Notes: generated from the letters alone by a model not told the origin. A stretch of 64,000 nucleotides of DNA from Methylobacterium sp. 77 (GCF_000372825.1 NZ_KB910516.1:3825825-3889824), one strand, 5' to 3'. Numbered from the stretch's first letter, positions 53,438 through 61,654 are shown. Translations and numbers: made by a program.

Positions 53438-53462
53438 GGAACATTCAGCATTCGATACCGTT
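53438..53462 (+). promoter_or_regulatory. EcfG-type general stress promoter upstream of csbD
   Basis: GGAAC at 53438-53442 and CGTT at 53459-53462 are separated by exactly 16 bases, the consensus of alphaproteobacterial EcfG (PhyR-controlled) promoters. It lies about 70 bp upstream of the csbD ATG. CsbD proteins are classical general-stress products, so motif and gene agree. Confidence 0.7.
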
Positions 53463-53534
53463 CAGCTTTCGACTTCGCGGTGCCCGACGCATCCAGCGTC
53501 CGGGCGGACCCGAACCAGGAAAGGGACGATTTCG

Positions 53535-53747
53535 ATGAGCAGCACGACGGACAAGATCAAGGGCCTCGCCAACGAAGCCGTCGGCAACGTCAAGCAGGGT
53601 ATCGGCTCGGTCACCGGCAACGAGAAGCTGCAGGCCGAAGGCAAGGCTCAGGAGTTGAAGGGCGAGGCCCAGAAGACGGTGGGCGATGCCAAGGACGGGA
53701 TCAAGGGCGCGGCTCAGAGCGCCGCCGACGCCGTCAAGAAGATCTGA
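53535..53747 (+). CDS. CsbD-family stress protein
   Basis: The 70-residue hydrophilic protein shows the CsbD pattern: MSSTTDKIKGLANEAVGNVK, then repeated KLQAEGKAQELKGEAQK and GDAKDGIKGAAQSAADAVKK units predicted as amphipathic helices. CsbD proteins accumulate in general stress responses; molecular function is unknown. AAGGGA precedes the ATG. An EcfG-type promoter lies upstream. It precedes a second CsbD-like gene by about 125 bp. Confidence 0.9.
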   Translation: MSSTTDKIKGLANEAVGNVKQGIGSVTGNEKLQAEGKAQELKGEAQKTVGDAKDGIKGAAQSAADAVKKI

Positions 53748-53873
53748 GGCCCGAAAAACCTCATACCGAACAACGGAACGGAGTACCGCCCGGGATTGCT
53801 CCTCGCGGCGGTGCCCGGCCGGAGTGGATCGAGGGGCGACCCCGTCTTCCGCTCACGAGAAGGAGATGCATCC

Positions 53874-54311
53874 ATGAACAGAGATCATTTCGACGGCGGC
53901 GTCCGCAACCTGCAGGGGCGGGGCAAGTCGGCCATCGGCGCCGTGACGGGCCGTGCGCGCCAGCAGGTGGAAGGCGCCTACGATCAGGCGGCCGGCGCGG
54001 CGCAATACGCCTATGGCGAGGCCCGCGATACGGTGAACGACCTGCGCCGGGACGGCGAGCGCTTCATCGACGAGGCGAGCGCCCGCGCCCACGCCCTGGC
54101 CGACGAGGCACAGCAGCGCGGCCACGCCATCGCCGATCGCGGCTATGCCCTCGCGGACGAGGCCCAGCGCCGCGGCCGTCATTATCGGGGTGAGGCCGCG
54201 CGCCATGGCCGGGCCGTGGCGTCACGCGCCGACGAGAACAAGGCAGTGACCCTCGCACTCGTGGCCGCCGCCGCTTTCGGCCTCGGTTGGCTCATGCGCC
54301 GCTCGCGCTGA
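53874..54311 (+). CDS. CsbD-like protein with C-terminal membrane anchor
   Basis: The 145-residue protein begins like CsbD (GRGKSAIGAVTGRARQQVEG) and continues as a long amphipathic, Ala/Arg/Glu-rich helix with a repeated element (ADEAQQRGHAIADRGYA, then LADEAQRRGRHYRGEA). It ends in one hydrophobic segment, TLALVAAAAFGLGWLMRRS, that probably anchors it in the inner membrane (the ElaB/YqjD-like layout). AAGGAG precedes an ATG pair. Being just downstream of csbD it may share the stress promoter. Confidence 0.8.
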   Translation: MNRDHFDGGVRNLQGRGKSAIGAVTGRARQQVEGAYDQAAGAAQYAYGEARDTVNDLRRDGERFIDEASARAHALADEAQQRGHAIADRGYALADEAQRRGRHYRGEAARHGRAVASRADENKAVTLALVAAAAFGLGWLMRRSR

Positions 54312-54398
54312 CGGCACCCTCGGATGCGTCTTCTTGTGACGGCGCATCCGGCTTAAAGCTCGCGCTCGCGGCACGGGGCCGCGCGAGGCAAGGCAGCC

Positions 54399-55175
54399 AT
54401 GGCGGTGCGGAACTGGTTCGATCTCACGACCGGCGAGATCGCATCCACCATCGGTCGGTCCATCGCGGTTCTCCCCGTGGCGGCGGTGGAGCAGCACGGT
54501 CCTCATCTGCCGCTCTCCACCGACGTCACCATCGCGGAAGGCTATCTCGCCCGTCTGGCAGAGCTGGATCCGGGCGATCTCGACATCCTCGTCCTGCCGG
54601 TCCAGAGCATCGGCAAATCGGACGAGCACGACGCTTTCCCCGGCACGCTCACGCTCACGGCCGAGACGGCGCTGCGCGCCTGGGTCGAGATCGGGCGCAG
54701 CATCCATCGCTCCGGATGCGGGAAGCTCGTCATCGTCACCTCGCATGGCGGCAATAGCGGCCTGATCGACCTCGTGGCGAGCGACCTTCGCAGCCTCGGC
54801 ATGCTCGCCGTGACCACGGCCTGGAGCCGTTTCGGCTATCCGCCGGGGTTGTTTCCCGAGGACGAGATCAGGCACGGCATCCATGCCGGCGCCGTCGAGA
54901 CGGCGTTGATGCTGGCGCTGAAACCCGACGCCGTGCGGCGGGAGGGAATCGCCGATTTCGAGCCCCGCTCGGTGGCGATGGAGCGCGACTTCGCACAGCT
55001 GCGCGCCGGTCGTCCGGCCGCCTTCGCCTGGAAGGCGCAGGACCTCCACCCCTCCGGCGCCATCGGCAACGCGACCCTCGGCACATCCGAGGCCGGCCTC
55101 GCGGCCCTCGACCACGGCGCTCGTGCCTTCCTCGCGCTCCTGCGCGACGTGGATCGCTTCCGCCTCGACCGGTGA
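54399..55175 (+). CDS. Creatininase-family amidohydrolase
   Basis: The 258-residue protein has the creatininase-family metal site: Glu and His in AVEQHGPHLPL, Asp in STDV, His in TSHGGNSGL and Glu in GAVETALM. The family includes creatininase, formamide hydrolases of riboflavin-type synthesis and mycofactocin MftE peptidase. The substrate cannot be chosen from sequence alone. No mycofactocin or creatine genes are in the window. It starts 87 bp after the CsbD-like gene and converges with the YcgN-type gene. Confidence 0.88.
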   Translation: MAVRNWFDLTTGEIASTIGRSIAVLPVAAVEQHGPHLPLSTDVTIAEGYLARLAELDPGDLDILVLPVQSIGKSDEHDAFPGTLTLTAETALRAWVEIGRSIHRSGCGKLVIVTSHGGNSGLIDLVASDLRSLGMLAVTTAWSRFGYPPGLFPEDEIRHGIHAGAVETALMLALKPDAVRREGIADFEPRSVAMERDFAQLRAGRPAAFAWKAQDLHPSGAIGNATLGTSEAGLAALDHGARAFLALLRDVDRFRLDR

Positions 55176-55192
55176 GCCGCCCGTCGCGGCGC

Positions 55193-55714
55193 CTAATCCT
55201 CGTCCTCGGTCTCCGGCGTGCGGCCGGGCCAGGTGACGATCTGTTCGAGGAGATCGTCGGTGGTGAATTCCTCCTCGTTGCCCGAGACGCGGCCGCGCAC
55301 CGAGATCCCGGCCTCGTGAACGCTGGCCTGACGGCCCGAGACGAGGGGATGCCAGGGGTAGAGGTCGTGCCCGTCGCGCACGAGGCGATAGGCGCAGGTC
55401 GGCGGCAGCCACGGGATCGTCCGCACCGCTTCCGGCGTCAGGCGGACGCAATCGGGCACCCGCCTCTGGCGATTGACGTAATCGCGGCACTTACAGGCCA
55501 GCCCGTCGAGGAGGGTGCAGCCGACATCGGTGTGGTAGACCTCGCCGGTATCGTCGTCCTCGAGCTTGAGCAGGCAGCAGCGGCCGCAGCCGTCGCACAG
55601 GCTCTCCCATTCGGCCGACGACATCTCGTCGAGGGTCTTCTCGCGCCAGAACGGTGCGACGGCCTCACGGGGCGGTCGGTCCAGGGCGAGGTGGGGGGAT
55701 GTGCGGTCCCTCAT
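55193..55714 (-). CDS. YcgN-family cysteine cluster protein (UPF0260)
   Basis: The 173-residue protein has the family metal-cluster motif [14 protein letters not shown] and further conserved cysteines ([29 protein letters not shown]), so at least eight cysteines that could hold a zinc or iron site. The N-terminus [20 protein letters not shown] is typical. I use the ATG at 55714 with AAGG upstream rather than the ATG pair at 55744. Function is unknown. It is convergent with the creatininase-family gene. Confidence 0.9.
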   Translation of the reverse strand: MRDRTSPHLALDRPPREAVAPFWREKTLDEMSSAEWESLCDGCGRCCLLKLEDDDTGEVYHTDVGCTLLDGLACKCRDYVNRQRRVPDCVRLTPEAVRTIPWLPPTCAYRLVRDGHDLYPWHPLVSGRQASVHEAGISVRGRVSGNEEEFTTDDLLEQIVTWPGRTPETEDED

Positions 55715-56044
55715 CGGGAGCACCTTCGGGGTTCGGAACATCATGGGGGGAGCGTGTGGGCTCCTTGCCGCATGTGGGCGTGATCGGCAAGCCGCGCCAC
55801 CTCCACGCCCCATTCGGCCATCAAGGTTAACGGAGAGTTATTTTCACCGACGCCGCGACTTCTCCTCCGCCAAGCGCAATATGGTGGGGAATCGATCCAC
55901 GCTCCCGGCCGTTCTCGTTCCGGTTCCGGAAGTGCGGGCGGTGTGGATTGCAGGGCCTCGCGGACGGGCGCGGAGCTTGGTAGTGCTGAACCCGCGGCAT
56001 CGGCGAGCGGTGCCGGCGATGCGTTGAGGGACAGAGATCACGTC
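55715..56044. other. Divergent intergenic region before the penicillin-binding protein gene
   Basis: This 330-bp stretch separates the YcgN-type gene and the class A penicillin-binding protein, read in opposite directions, so it should hold both promoters. The area 55824-55846 (GGTTAACGGAGAGTTATTTT) is locally AT-rich. I see no gene, strong hairpin or recognised operator. Confidence 0.4.
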
Positions 56045-58276
56045 GTGCGCCTGCCCAAAGCCGCCTCGCTCCTGACGCGTGTGAAGCGCGCCGCCCTCGG
56101 CTTCGATGCCTGGGTGAATGCGGGCCTGTACGATGGCGGCCGCTCCACCGCCGAGCTCTACGAGCGCTTCCAGGAACGGATGCAGGTCTTCTCGGTGCGC
56201 GGCTGGAAGCGCGCCGCCCTCGACCTCACCAGCGAGGCGGTGACGCTGGGCACCGGCGGCGCCGTGGTGATGCTGGCGCTCGCCCAGCCCGCCTTCAACC
56301 TCACCAGCGACAATTGGCTGAAGAAGCAGGATCTCGCCGTCACCTTCCTCGACCGCTACGGCGTCGAGGTCGGGCGCCGTGGCATCAAGCACGACGATTC
56401 GCTCAAGCTCGACGATTTTCCCGACAGCATGATCAAGGCGCTGGTCTCGACCGAGGATCGGCGCTTCTACGAGCATTGGGGTATCGACCCGATCGGCACG
56501 GCCCGCGCCCTCGTCTCGAACTCGCGCGGCGGCGGCAATACGCAGGGTGGTTCCTCGATCACCCAGCAGCTCGCCAAGAACCTGTTCCTCACCAACGAGC
56601 GCTCGCTGGAGCGCAAGATCAACGAGGCGTTCCTGGCGCTCTGGCTCGAGAGCCACCTCAGCAAGAACGAGATCCTCAAGCTCTATCTCGACCGCGCCTA
56701 TATGGGCGGCGGCACATTCGGCGCGGTGGCCGCGGCCGATTACTATTTCGGCAAGCCGCTGAAGGATGTGAGCCTCGCCGAGGCCGCGATGCTCGCGGGC
56801 CTGTTCAAGGCGCCGACCAAATACGCGCCGCACGTGAACCTGCCCGCGGCGCGTGCCCGCGCGGTGGACGTGCTGCACAACATGGTGGAGGCCGGCTTCG
56901 TCACCGAAGGTCAGATCCAGACGGCCTTGCGCAACCCGGCGACGCCGGTGACCCGCACCCGCGACATCACCGCCGATTACTACCTCGACTGGGCCTTCGG
57001 CGAGATCAAGGGGATGGCCGATGCCGGCCGCCTGCGCAACGACCGCGTGCTGATCGTGAAGACCCCGCTCGACATCGCGATCCAGAAGCGCGCCGACCAG
57101 GCGGTTGAGAACACGCTGCGCCAGTACGGCGACCAGTACGACGTGGACGAGGCCGCGATGGTCATCCTCGATCCGGACGGCGCCCTGCGCGCGATGGTCG
57201 GCGGCGCCGATTACGGCGAGAGCCAGTTCAACCGGGCCACCGATTCCCTGCGTCAGCCCGGCTCCTCGTTCAAGCCCTACGTCTACGCGGCGGGTCTCGC
57301 CTCCGGCCTCTACCGGCCGGACACCAAGGTCGTGGACAGGCCGGTCTGCCTCGGCAACTGGTGCCCGCAGAATTACGGACGCTCGTTCTCCGGCGCCACC
57401 AACCTCACGGTGGCGGTGGCCAAATCCATCAACACGATCCCGATCCAGATCTCGATCGCCCTGGGCAAGGCCATCGGCATCAAGGGCGACTTTCCCGCCG
57501 CCAAGGCCGGGCGCGCCAAGATCATCGACATGGCGCATCGCATGGGCATCACCACCCCGCTCACCGATTCCGTCTCGCTGCCGATCGGCTCGGCGGAGGT
57601 GAACGTCATCGATCAGGCTGCGGCCTATGCCGTGTTCGCCAATGGCGGCCGCAAGGCCAAGCCCTATGCGGCCATGGAGGTGAAGAACTCCTCGGGCGAG
57701 GTGATCTACCGCCACGCCGACGAGAAGCCCGAGCAGATCCTCTCCCCCCAGGTCGTGGCCGACATGAACTTCATGCTGAATAAGGTGGTGGAGGAGGGGA
57801 CCGGCCGTCGCGCGCAGCTCGAAGGAATCAAGGTCGCGGGCAAGTCCGGCACCACGAACGCCTATAAGGACGCGTGGTTCGTGGCTTATACCGGCAATTA
57901 CGTCGGCGCCGTCTGGTTCGGCAACGACGATTCCACCTCCACCAACAAGATGACCGGCGGTTCGCTGCCCGCCATGACCTGGCACGACGTGATGGAAACC
58001 GCGCATCAGGGCATCGAGCTGAAGCCGATGCCCGGCCTGAAGGAGAACACCCGTCCGGTGGCGCAGGCCGGGGCCGCCTCGGCGCCGGTCAACGCCGCCG
58101 CCAGTGCGGCCGGCAAGCTCTCGCGGCGCTCCTTCGAGGTCATCGGCAGCATGAACGGCCTGTTCCGTTCGGTCGAGACGGGTGGACCGGCCGGCTCCCG
58201 TGCCGCGTCGGGCGAGGTCACCGGCGATGTCGCCGATGGCGCCCGCTCGGTCGGCGGCCGGATCGGCATTCCGTAA
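56045..58276 (+). CDS. Class A penicillin-binding protein (bifunctional transglycosylase/transpeptidase)
   Basis: The 743-residue protein polymerises and crosslinks peptidoglycan. After a membrane segment (about 65-85) the glycosyltransferase 51 domain has STEDRRFYEHWGIDP (catalytic Glu near 135), GGSSITQQLAKNLFL and EILKLYLDRAYMGGG. The transpeptidase domain has the nucleophile in GSSFKPYVY (near 407), the SxN motif in AKSIN, and the KSGTT triad near 599. The frame is open upstream, but a GTG at 56045 preceded by GAGGGAC gives a sensible N-terminus. The Ala/Ser-rich C-terminal tail is likely disordered. It resembles PBP1A/1C-like enzymes; the exact paralog is not assigned. Confidence 0.93.
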   Translation: MRLPKAASLLTRVKRAALGFDAWVNAGLYDGGRSTAELYERFQERMQVFSVRGWKRAALDLTSEAVTLGTGGAVVMLALAQPAFNLTSDNWLKKQDLAVTFLDRYGVEVGRRGIKHDDSLKLDDFPDSMIKALVSTEDRRFYEHWGIDPIGTARALVSNSRGGGNTQGGSSITQQLAKNLFLTNERSLERKINEAFLALWLESHLSKNEILKLYLDRAYMGGGTFGAVAAADYYFGKPLKDVSLAEAAMLAGLFKAPTKYAPHVNLPAARARAVDVLHNMVEAGFVTEGQIQTALRNPATPVTRTRDITADYYLDWAFGEIKGMADAGRLRNDRVLIVKTPLDIAIQKRADQAVENTLRQYGDQYDVDEAAMVILDPDGALRAMVGGADYGESQFNRATDSLRQPGSSFKPYVYAAGLASGLYRPDTKVVDRPVCLGNWCPQNYGRSFSGATNLTVAVAKSINTIPIQISIALGKAIGIKGDFPAAKAGRAKIIDMAHRMGITTPLTDSVSLPIGSAEVNVIDQAAAYAVFANGGRKAKPYAAMEVKNSSGEVIYRHADEKPEQILSPQVVADMNFMLNKVVEEGTGRRAQLEGIKVAGKSGTTNAYKDAWFVAYTGNYVGAVWFGNDDSTSTNKMTGGSLPAMTWHDVMETAHQGIELKPMPGLKENTRPVAQAGAASAPVNAAASAAGKLSRRSFEVIGSMNGLFRSVETGGPAGSRAASGEVTGDVADGARSVGGRIGIP

Positions 58277-58314
58277 CGACGGTGTCCACACGGCCCCAGG
58301 ATCCAAGTCGCCGC

Positions 58315-58998
58315 ATGAGCACCACCGCCAATCCTGCCCGGCCGGGCGCGTCGCTGGACGTCGTGGCCGCTGCCGGCCGGGGAAGCCGCGCCCTCCGCGC
58401 CGTCCTGCGCCGCACCTCCGATGTCGGGCTCGTGATCTACACGCTCGCCCTCGGAGCGGGCCTCGGGCTGGCGACGGCCGATTACGCGACGCGGGGCGGG
58501 TATCCGTTCGGCGGCGTATCGGTGGGGAGCTGGACCGCGTGGCCGCGCACCGGTTCGCTCGGCGCCGACCCCTACGCCCGCGCGGTCAATGCGCGGCGGG
58601 GCGAGATTCCCCTCGCCGTCGGGGAGGGACTCCTTCTCACCGCGTCGCAGGACGACCAGGGCCGTGCCCTCGAGGCCGGCTGCACCTATCGGATCGCGGG
58701 GGCGACGCCTCCGGCAAGGGCCTGGACCCTCACCGTCGCCGGGCGCGGCAAGCGCGATCCCGAGCGGCCTGTGCTGCGCGAGGGCTTCACCTCGACAGAA
58801 GTGCTGCGCGAGGCGGATGGGCGCTTCTCCATCCTGCTGGCCCCGGACGTCCAACCCGGAAACTGGCTCCCCATGCCCCGCGCCGACGGGCCGGTGCGTC
58901 TGGCGCTTCGCCTCTACGATACGCCGGTGGCGGCCAGTGCCGGCACGGTGGAGCGATCCGCGGTCCCCACGATCGCCCGCACGGGATGTGCGGAATGA
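58315..58998 (+). CDS. DUF1214 envelope protein
   Basis: The 227-residue protein has one N-terminal membrane segment (VGLVIYTLALGAGLGLATADYAT) and an extracytoplasmic DUF1214 domain with WTAWPRTGSLGADPYARAVNAR and ending GPVRLALRLYDTP. In many bacteria DUF1254 and DUF1214 are halves of one longer protein; here they are two adjacent genes, and the next starts with a 4-base overlap (ATGA). Function is unknown. It follows the penicillin-binding protein by 38 bp, suggesting co-transcription and a possible cell-wall link. Confidence 0.88.
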   Translation: MSTTANPARPGASLDVVAAAGRGSRALRAVLRRTSDVGLVIYTLALGAGLGLATADYATRGGYPFGGVSVGSWTAWPRTGSLGADPYARAVNARRGEIPLAVGEGLLLTASQDDQGRALEAGCTYRIAGATPPARAWTLTVAGRGKRDPERPVLREGFTSTEVLREADGRFSILLAPDVQPGNWLPMPRADGPVRLALRLYDTPVAASAGTVERSAVPTIARTGCAE

Positions 58999-59597
58999 AC
59001 CCGCGCGGCCGCCTCCTCTTCGCGACCCTCTTCGGTCTGGTCCTGGCGGGACTGGTCCATATCGCCGTGGTGCTGGCGATCCCGAGCCTGTCGGAATCCG
59101 ATGCCCTGACCAAGGCCCGGACCAGCGAGACCCTCGACCACGCGATGCCGGTCTACACCCTGTCCACCGGGATCAATCCGGCCCCCGCCGAGGCGTGGCT
59201 CCCGATCCCCGACCCCTCCGTGGCGGTGGGCATCTGTGCCTACAATCTGGCCGACGGCCCGATGCGGGTCTCGGCCCGGACCGGGGCGCTCATGCTGTCG
59301 CTGGCGGTCCACGGACGACGCGGAGCCTTCTATGCCGTCACCGATCAGGCGGCGGTGCGCGGCGCCCTCGATCTCGTGATCCTCACCCGCGCTCAATATG
59401 ACGAGGCGCTGGCCAACGAGGACGAGAACGACGTGAGTCGCGACGTGCGCATCGTCGCCACCGAGCGGGAGGGTTTCGTCGTGGCCCGCGTGGTCGCGGC
59501 CCTGCCGAGCCAGCGGCAGGCGGCGAACGAGGCGGTCCAGGCCGTCTCCTGCACCATCGACAGCCCGACCGAGGACGCTGCGAAATCCGGCGGCTGA
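58995..59597 (+). CDS. DUF1254 envelope protein
   Basis: The 200-residue protein starts with a membrane helix (LLFATLFGLVLAGLVHIAVVL) and has the DUF1254-like region HAMPVYTLSTGINPAPAEAW and the strand set FYAVTDQAAVRGALDLVILT. It is translationally coupled to the DUF1214 gene. The ATG at 58995 overlaps the previous stop; an ATG three codons earlier is possible. The split pair probably acts together at the inner membrane. A structured element follows the stop directly. Confidence 0.85.
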   Translation: MNPRGRLLFATLFGLVLAGLVHIAVVLAIPSLSESDALTKARTSETLDHAMPVYTLSTGINPAPAEAWLPIPDPSVAVGICAYNLADGPMRVSARTGALMLSLAVHGRRGAFYAVTDQAAVRGALDLVILTRAQYDEALANEDENDVSRDVRIVATEREGFVVARVVAALPSQRQAANEAVQAVSCTIDSPTEDAAKSGG

Positions 59598-59650
59598 TAC
59601 CGGGTCTCCACCGAGACTGAGCCATGGTTCAGGCTCATCGAGGTCCGGTA
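59598..59650. repeat. Three-way inverted repeat after the DUF1254 gene
   Basis: TACCGG at 59598-59603 pairs with CCGGTA at 59645-59650. Inside lie two smaller stems, GTCTC/GAGAC (59604-59617) and GAGCC/GGCTC (59619-59636). The result is a potential three-way junction between two convergent genes, starting right at a stop codon. There is no T-tract. It may be a factor-dependent terminator or a REP-like element. Confidence 0.45.
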
Positions 59651-59670
59651 GGGCGGCCGAGACGCGCCCG

Positions 59671-60486
59671 TCAGTATTTCGCGACGATGGGCAGCGCGGC
59701 CTGGGGAGCCGGTGCTTCCACCAGGCCGCAGCGGGCTTCGGCTTCCAGCGGGAGCAGCGGATCGAGCATCGCCCGGCGGCCATCCAGCGCCGCGAGGCTG
59801 CGCTCGGCCGACACGGCCTCCGTGGAGGGAACCTCGATGAGCAGGTGCTGCAGCGCGTAGCGGTAGCGTTCCGAGCGCACGCCCGTTTCCAGCCGGACCC
59901 AAGCGACGAGGCAGCGGTTCTCGGCCACGCGCATGGCGGCCTGGCGGATGTTCTCGTCGTCGAGGGTCTTCACGAAGGGCAGGCTGCGCAGGCGCAGGCT
60001 ATCGGCCTCCGCCACCCGCGCCGCCGTCGCGACGAAGAGCGGGATCAGGCGCGCATCCACGGTGATGTCGTCCGAGAGACGGCGATAGCGCGAGACCGGC
60101 GAGCGGAAGGGCTCTGCAATCAGCGCTGCGTGGTAGGTGGTGACGTCGTCGTCGCGCCAATTCGGCGGCAGCACGCGGGTGCGGGTGAGGTTGGCCAGCG
60201 CGTCGGTGAAGGCCTCGCGCTCGGCGGCCGGCATCAGGAACCGCCAGGACCGGTCGCGCAGGGTGCGTTCGTCATCGGTGAAGGGAAAATAGGAGGCCGG
60301 CGCATTGCGATAGCGCGCGGCCACGGTGCCGGTGGTCGCGACGAGGCTGTTCCAGGCACTCGGGGCCGGTCGCCCGAAATCGCCTTCCTGAGCGCACGCA
60401 CCCAGCAGGAGCAGGAGCGAGGCGGCGGTCGACGCGGTCCGGACCACGCGCCCGGTCGGGCTGACGGTATGGGACGCCGGCATCAC
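59671..60486 (-). CDS. Predicted lipoprotein, unknown function
   Basis: The 271-residue product has a signal peptide with a lipobox LLLLLGACAQ (lipidated Cys31) and a mainly helical mature domain. Notable segments are RSWRFLMPAAEREAFTDALA, FVKTLDDENIRQAAMRVAEN and RYALQHLLIEVPSTEAV. I recall no named domain. Many charged residues and two cysteines (CLVAW and CGLVE) are present. A periplasmic or outer-membrane location is expected. It is probably processed by the LspA encoded in this window. Confidence 0.82.
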   Translation of the reverse strand: MMPASHTVSPTGRVVRTASTAASLLLLLGACAQEGDFGRPAPSAWNSLVATTGTVAARYRNAPASYFPFTDDERTLRDRSWRFLMPAAEREAFTDALANLTRTRVLPPNWRDDDVTTYHAALIAEPFRSPVSRYRRLSDDITVDARLIPLFVATAARVAEADSLRLRSLPFVKTLDDENIRQAAMRVAENRCLVAWVRLETGVRSERYRYALQHLLIEVPSTEAVSAERSLAALDGRRAMLDPLLPLEAEARCGLVEAPAPQAALPIVAKY

Positions 60487-60555
60487 GCTTCCTTAAGTCT
60501 GCAAGAGCCTGTTCGATCTGCGAGAGCCTGTTCGGTCTCACGGATGTCCGAGGCG

Positions 60556-60732
60556 TCAGGACCGGCGGCGCTGGCGGGGAGCGGGCGCCGCAGGCTCCGG
60601 CATGCGCTCGTAGCGAACGCCCGTGAACAGCAGGATCGCGCCGCGGGCTGCTCCGCCATCCTCGTCGTCGCGCCGGAAGCGGCGGGCGGCGGGCTGCTGG
60701 AACGCCACGATGCTCGCCGTCGGGCGCGACAT
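60556..60732 (-). CDS. Small conserved protein with GAILLFTGVRYERM motif
   Basis: From the ATG at 60732 the frame encodes 58 residues with ASIVAFQQPAARRF near the start and the core ARGAILLFTGVRYERMPEP. I recall the -ILxFxGVRYER- pattern in small Hyphomicrobiales proteins, which supports this as a real gene; function is unknown. The frame is open further upstream with ATG at 60807 (83 residues) and beyond, so the start is uncertain. It lies 70 bp upstream of the lipoprotein gene on the same strand and may share its promoter. Confidence 0.6.
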   Translation of the reverse strand: MSRPTASIVAFQQPAARRFRRDDEDGGAARGAILLFTGVRYERMPEPAAPAPRQRRRS

Positions 60733-61067
60733 CGAACGGTCGCCCTGTCCGACCAGCGGCTCTCCGAGATGCGTCGTGGCACTATGGGACTTACGGTCAG
60801 GCGTCATCGCTGGCGATCCCATGGATCCTCGGTCTGCATCACCCGATCCGGCCGGAATCGTCCGCCTGAATCCCGTCGGGGCCCGGCCCCTTCGGTCTCT
60901 CAATCCATCGTGATGCAGGGGGAGATCATCACGGGGTGGTTAACGGAATGTTTCCGAGGTCCCGCGATTCGAGGGAAAGCGGAGGGGCTTTCGGTCGGAG
61001 AACCGGCCCACGTGACAAATCCGCCGCAACCGCGACGCCCATCGGATTCGGGGCGGGATACGGGCCC

Positions 61068-61083
61068 TGGCTTGCAACTTGCT
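61068..61083 (+). promoter_or_regulatory. Sigma-54 (-24/-12) promoter-like sequence
   Basis: TGGCTTG-CAAC-TTGCT matches the RpoN consensus TGGCACG-N4-TTGCW at all invariant positions (GG at 61069-61070 and GC at 61081-61082, 12 apart). Predicted transcription start is near 61094. No coding sequence follows for over 200 bp, but a strong terminator does at 61128-61159. Confidence 0.5.
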
Positions 61084-61093
61084 TGGTATTTCA

Positions 61094-61159
61094 CCGCCCA
61101 TGGCGGGCGTTTCCTCCCTTGCACTCGGCCCCGCTCACCGTTCGAGCGGGGCTTTTTTT
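61094..61159 (+). ncRNA. Candidate small RNA with anti-Shine-Dalgarno loop
   Basis: Between a sigma-54-like promoter and a strong intrinsic terminator lie about 66 bases with no coding potential. They fold as a first hairpin (CCGCC-CAT-GGCGG, 61094-61106), an unpaired TTTCCTCCCTTG (61111-61122) containing CCTCCC complementary to ribosome-binding sites, and the terminator hairpin. CCUCCC-bearing linkers are a hallmark of several alphaproteobacterial regulatory RNAs. The RNA could begin further upstream. The remainder of the 60904-61335 gap shows no gene. Confidence 0.5.
61128..61159 (+). terminator. Strong intrinsic terminator
   Basis: GCCCCGCTC at 61128-61136 pairs perfectly with GAGCGGGGC at 61144-61152 (9 bp, 7-base loop) and is followed by seven T. 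It is oriented on the plus strand. The nearest plus-strand gene upstream ends 1.5 kb away with two minus-strand genes in between, so it must end another transcript. Confidence 0.9.
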
Positions 61160-61335
61160 GCGGCCGCTCCCGCCGAAGGCAGTGGCAAGGGTGTGACCGA
61201 CGCGACACGCTCATGTGTCCGTGCATACGTCCGACGATGCCTGGCCGGAACCTCGGCGGCATCCCGCGCGCTTGCTAACCCATGGGTGCGCCCGATATGC
61301 CGCCTCAATCCGATCCGAGCGAAGGACAACGCAGA

Positions 61336-61647
61336 ATGCGCGTGGCGACGACACGATCCTCCAGCCCCTCGAAGGGCCTGTCCGTGGCCCTGAAAGCGGT
61401 ACCCTTCGCCCTTCTCCTCCTTGCAGCCGGCCCCGCTCAAGCCCAGCGTGAAGACCAGGGCCTGCAACTCGGCTGCGCCAACGATTATTTCCGGCTCTGC
61501 GCCGGCGTCGATCCCAACAGCCCCGATGCCGAGAAGTGCATGGAGCGCAACCGTCCCCGTCTCTCCGCCGAATGCCGCAACGCCATCGGCGATTACGACC
61601 GCCGCAGCGGCGGCAAGTCGCAGAAGCGCGGGTCCTCCGAGAACTGA
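61336..61647 (+). CDS. Small secreted cysteine-repeat protein
   Basis: The 103-residue product has a signal peptide (ALKAVPFALLLLAAGPAQAQ) and a mature domain with a cysteine repeat: LGCANDYFRLCAGVDPNSPD, then EKCMERNRPRLSAECRNAI. Four cysteines in this spacing match the short Cys-rich repeat seen in periplasmic proteins of alphaproteobacteria. The C-terminus is basic. Function is unknown. AAGGA lies 10 bases before the ATG. It follows the small RNA candidate by 176 bp. Confidence 0.8.
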   Translation: MRVATTRSSSPSKGLSVALKAVPFALLLLAAGPAQAQREDQGLQLGCANDYFRLCAGVDPNSPDAEKCMERNRPRLSAECRNAIGDYDRRSGGKSQKRGSSEN

Positions 61648-61654
61648 GACGCGT

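Noticed and set aside
51303..53520. Long plus-strand frame opposite FAH and oxlT that runs into csbD
   Set aside because: Only the last 70 codons (csbD) match a family; the rest is the antisense shadow of oxlT and FAH.
55844..58306. Long minus-strand frame opposite the penicillin-binding protein gene
   Set aside because: No motifs; the sense strand encodes complete GT51 and transpeptidase domains.
60904..61067. SRP RNA or tRNA gene upstream of the strong terminator
   Set aside because: No GGAAGGAAGCAGC-like SRP core and no tRNA arms could be found; the small RNA candidate was limited to the part after the sigma-54-like element.
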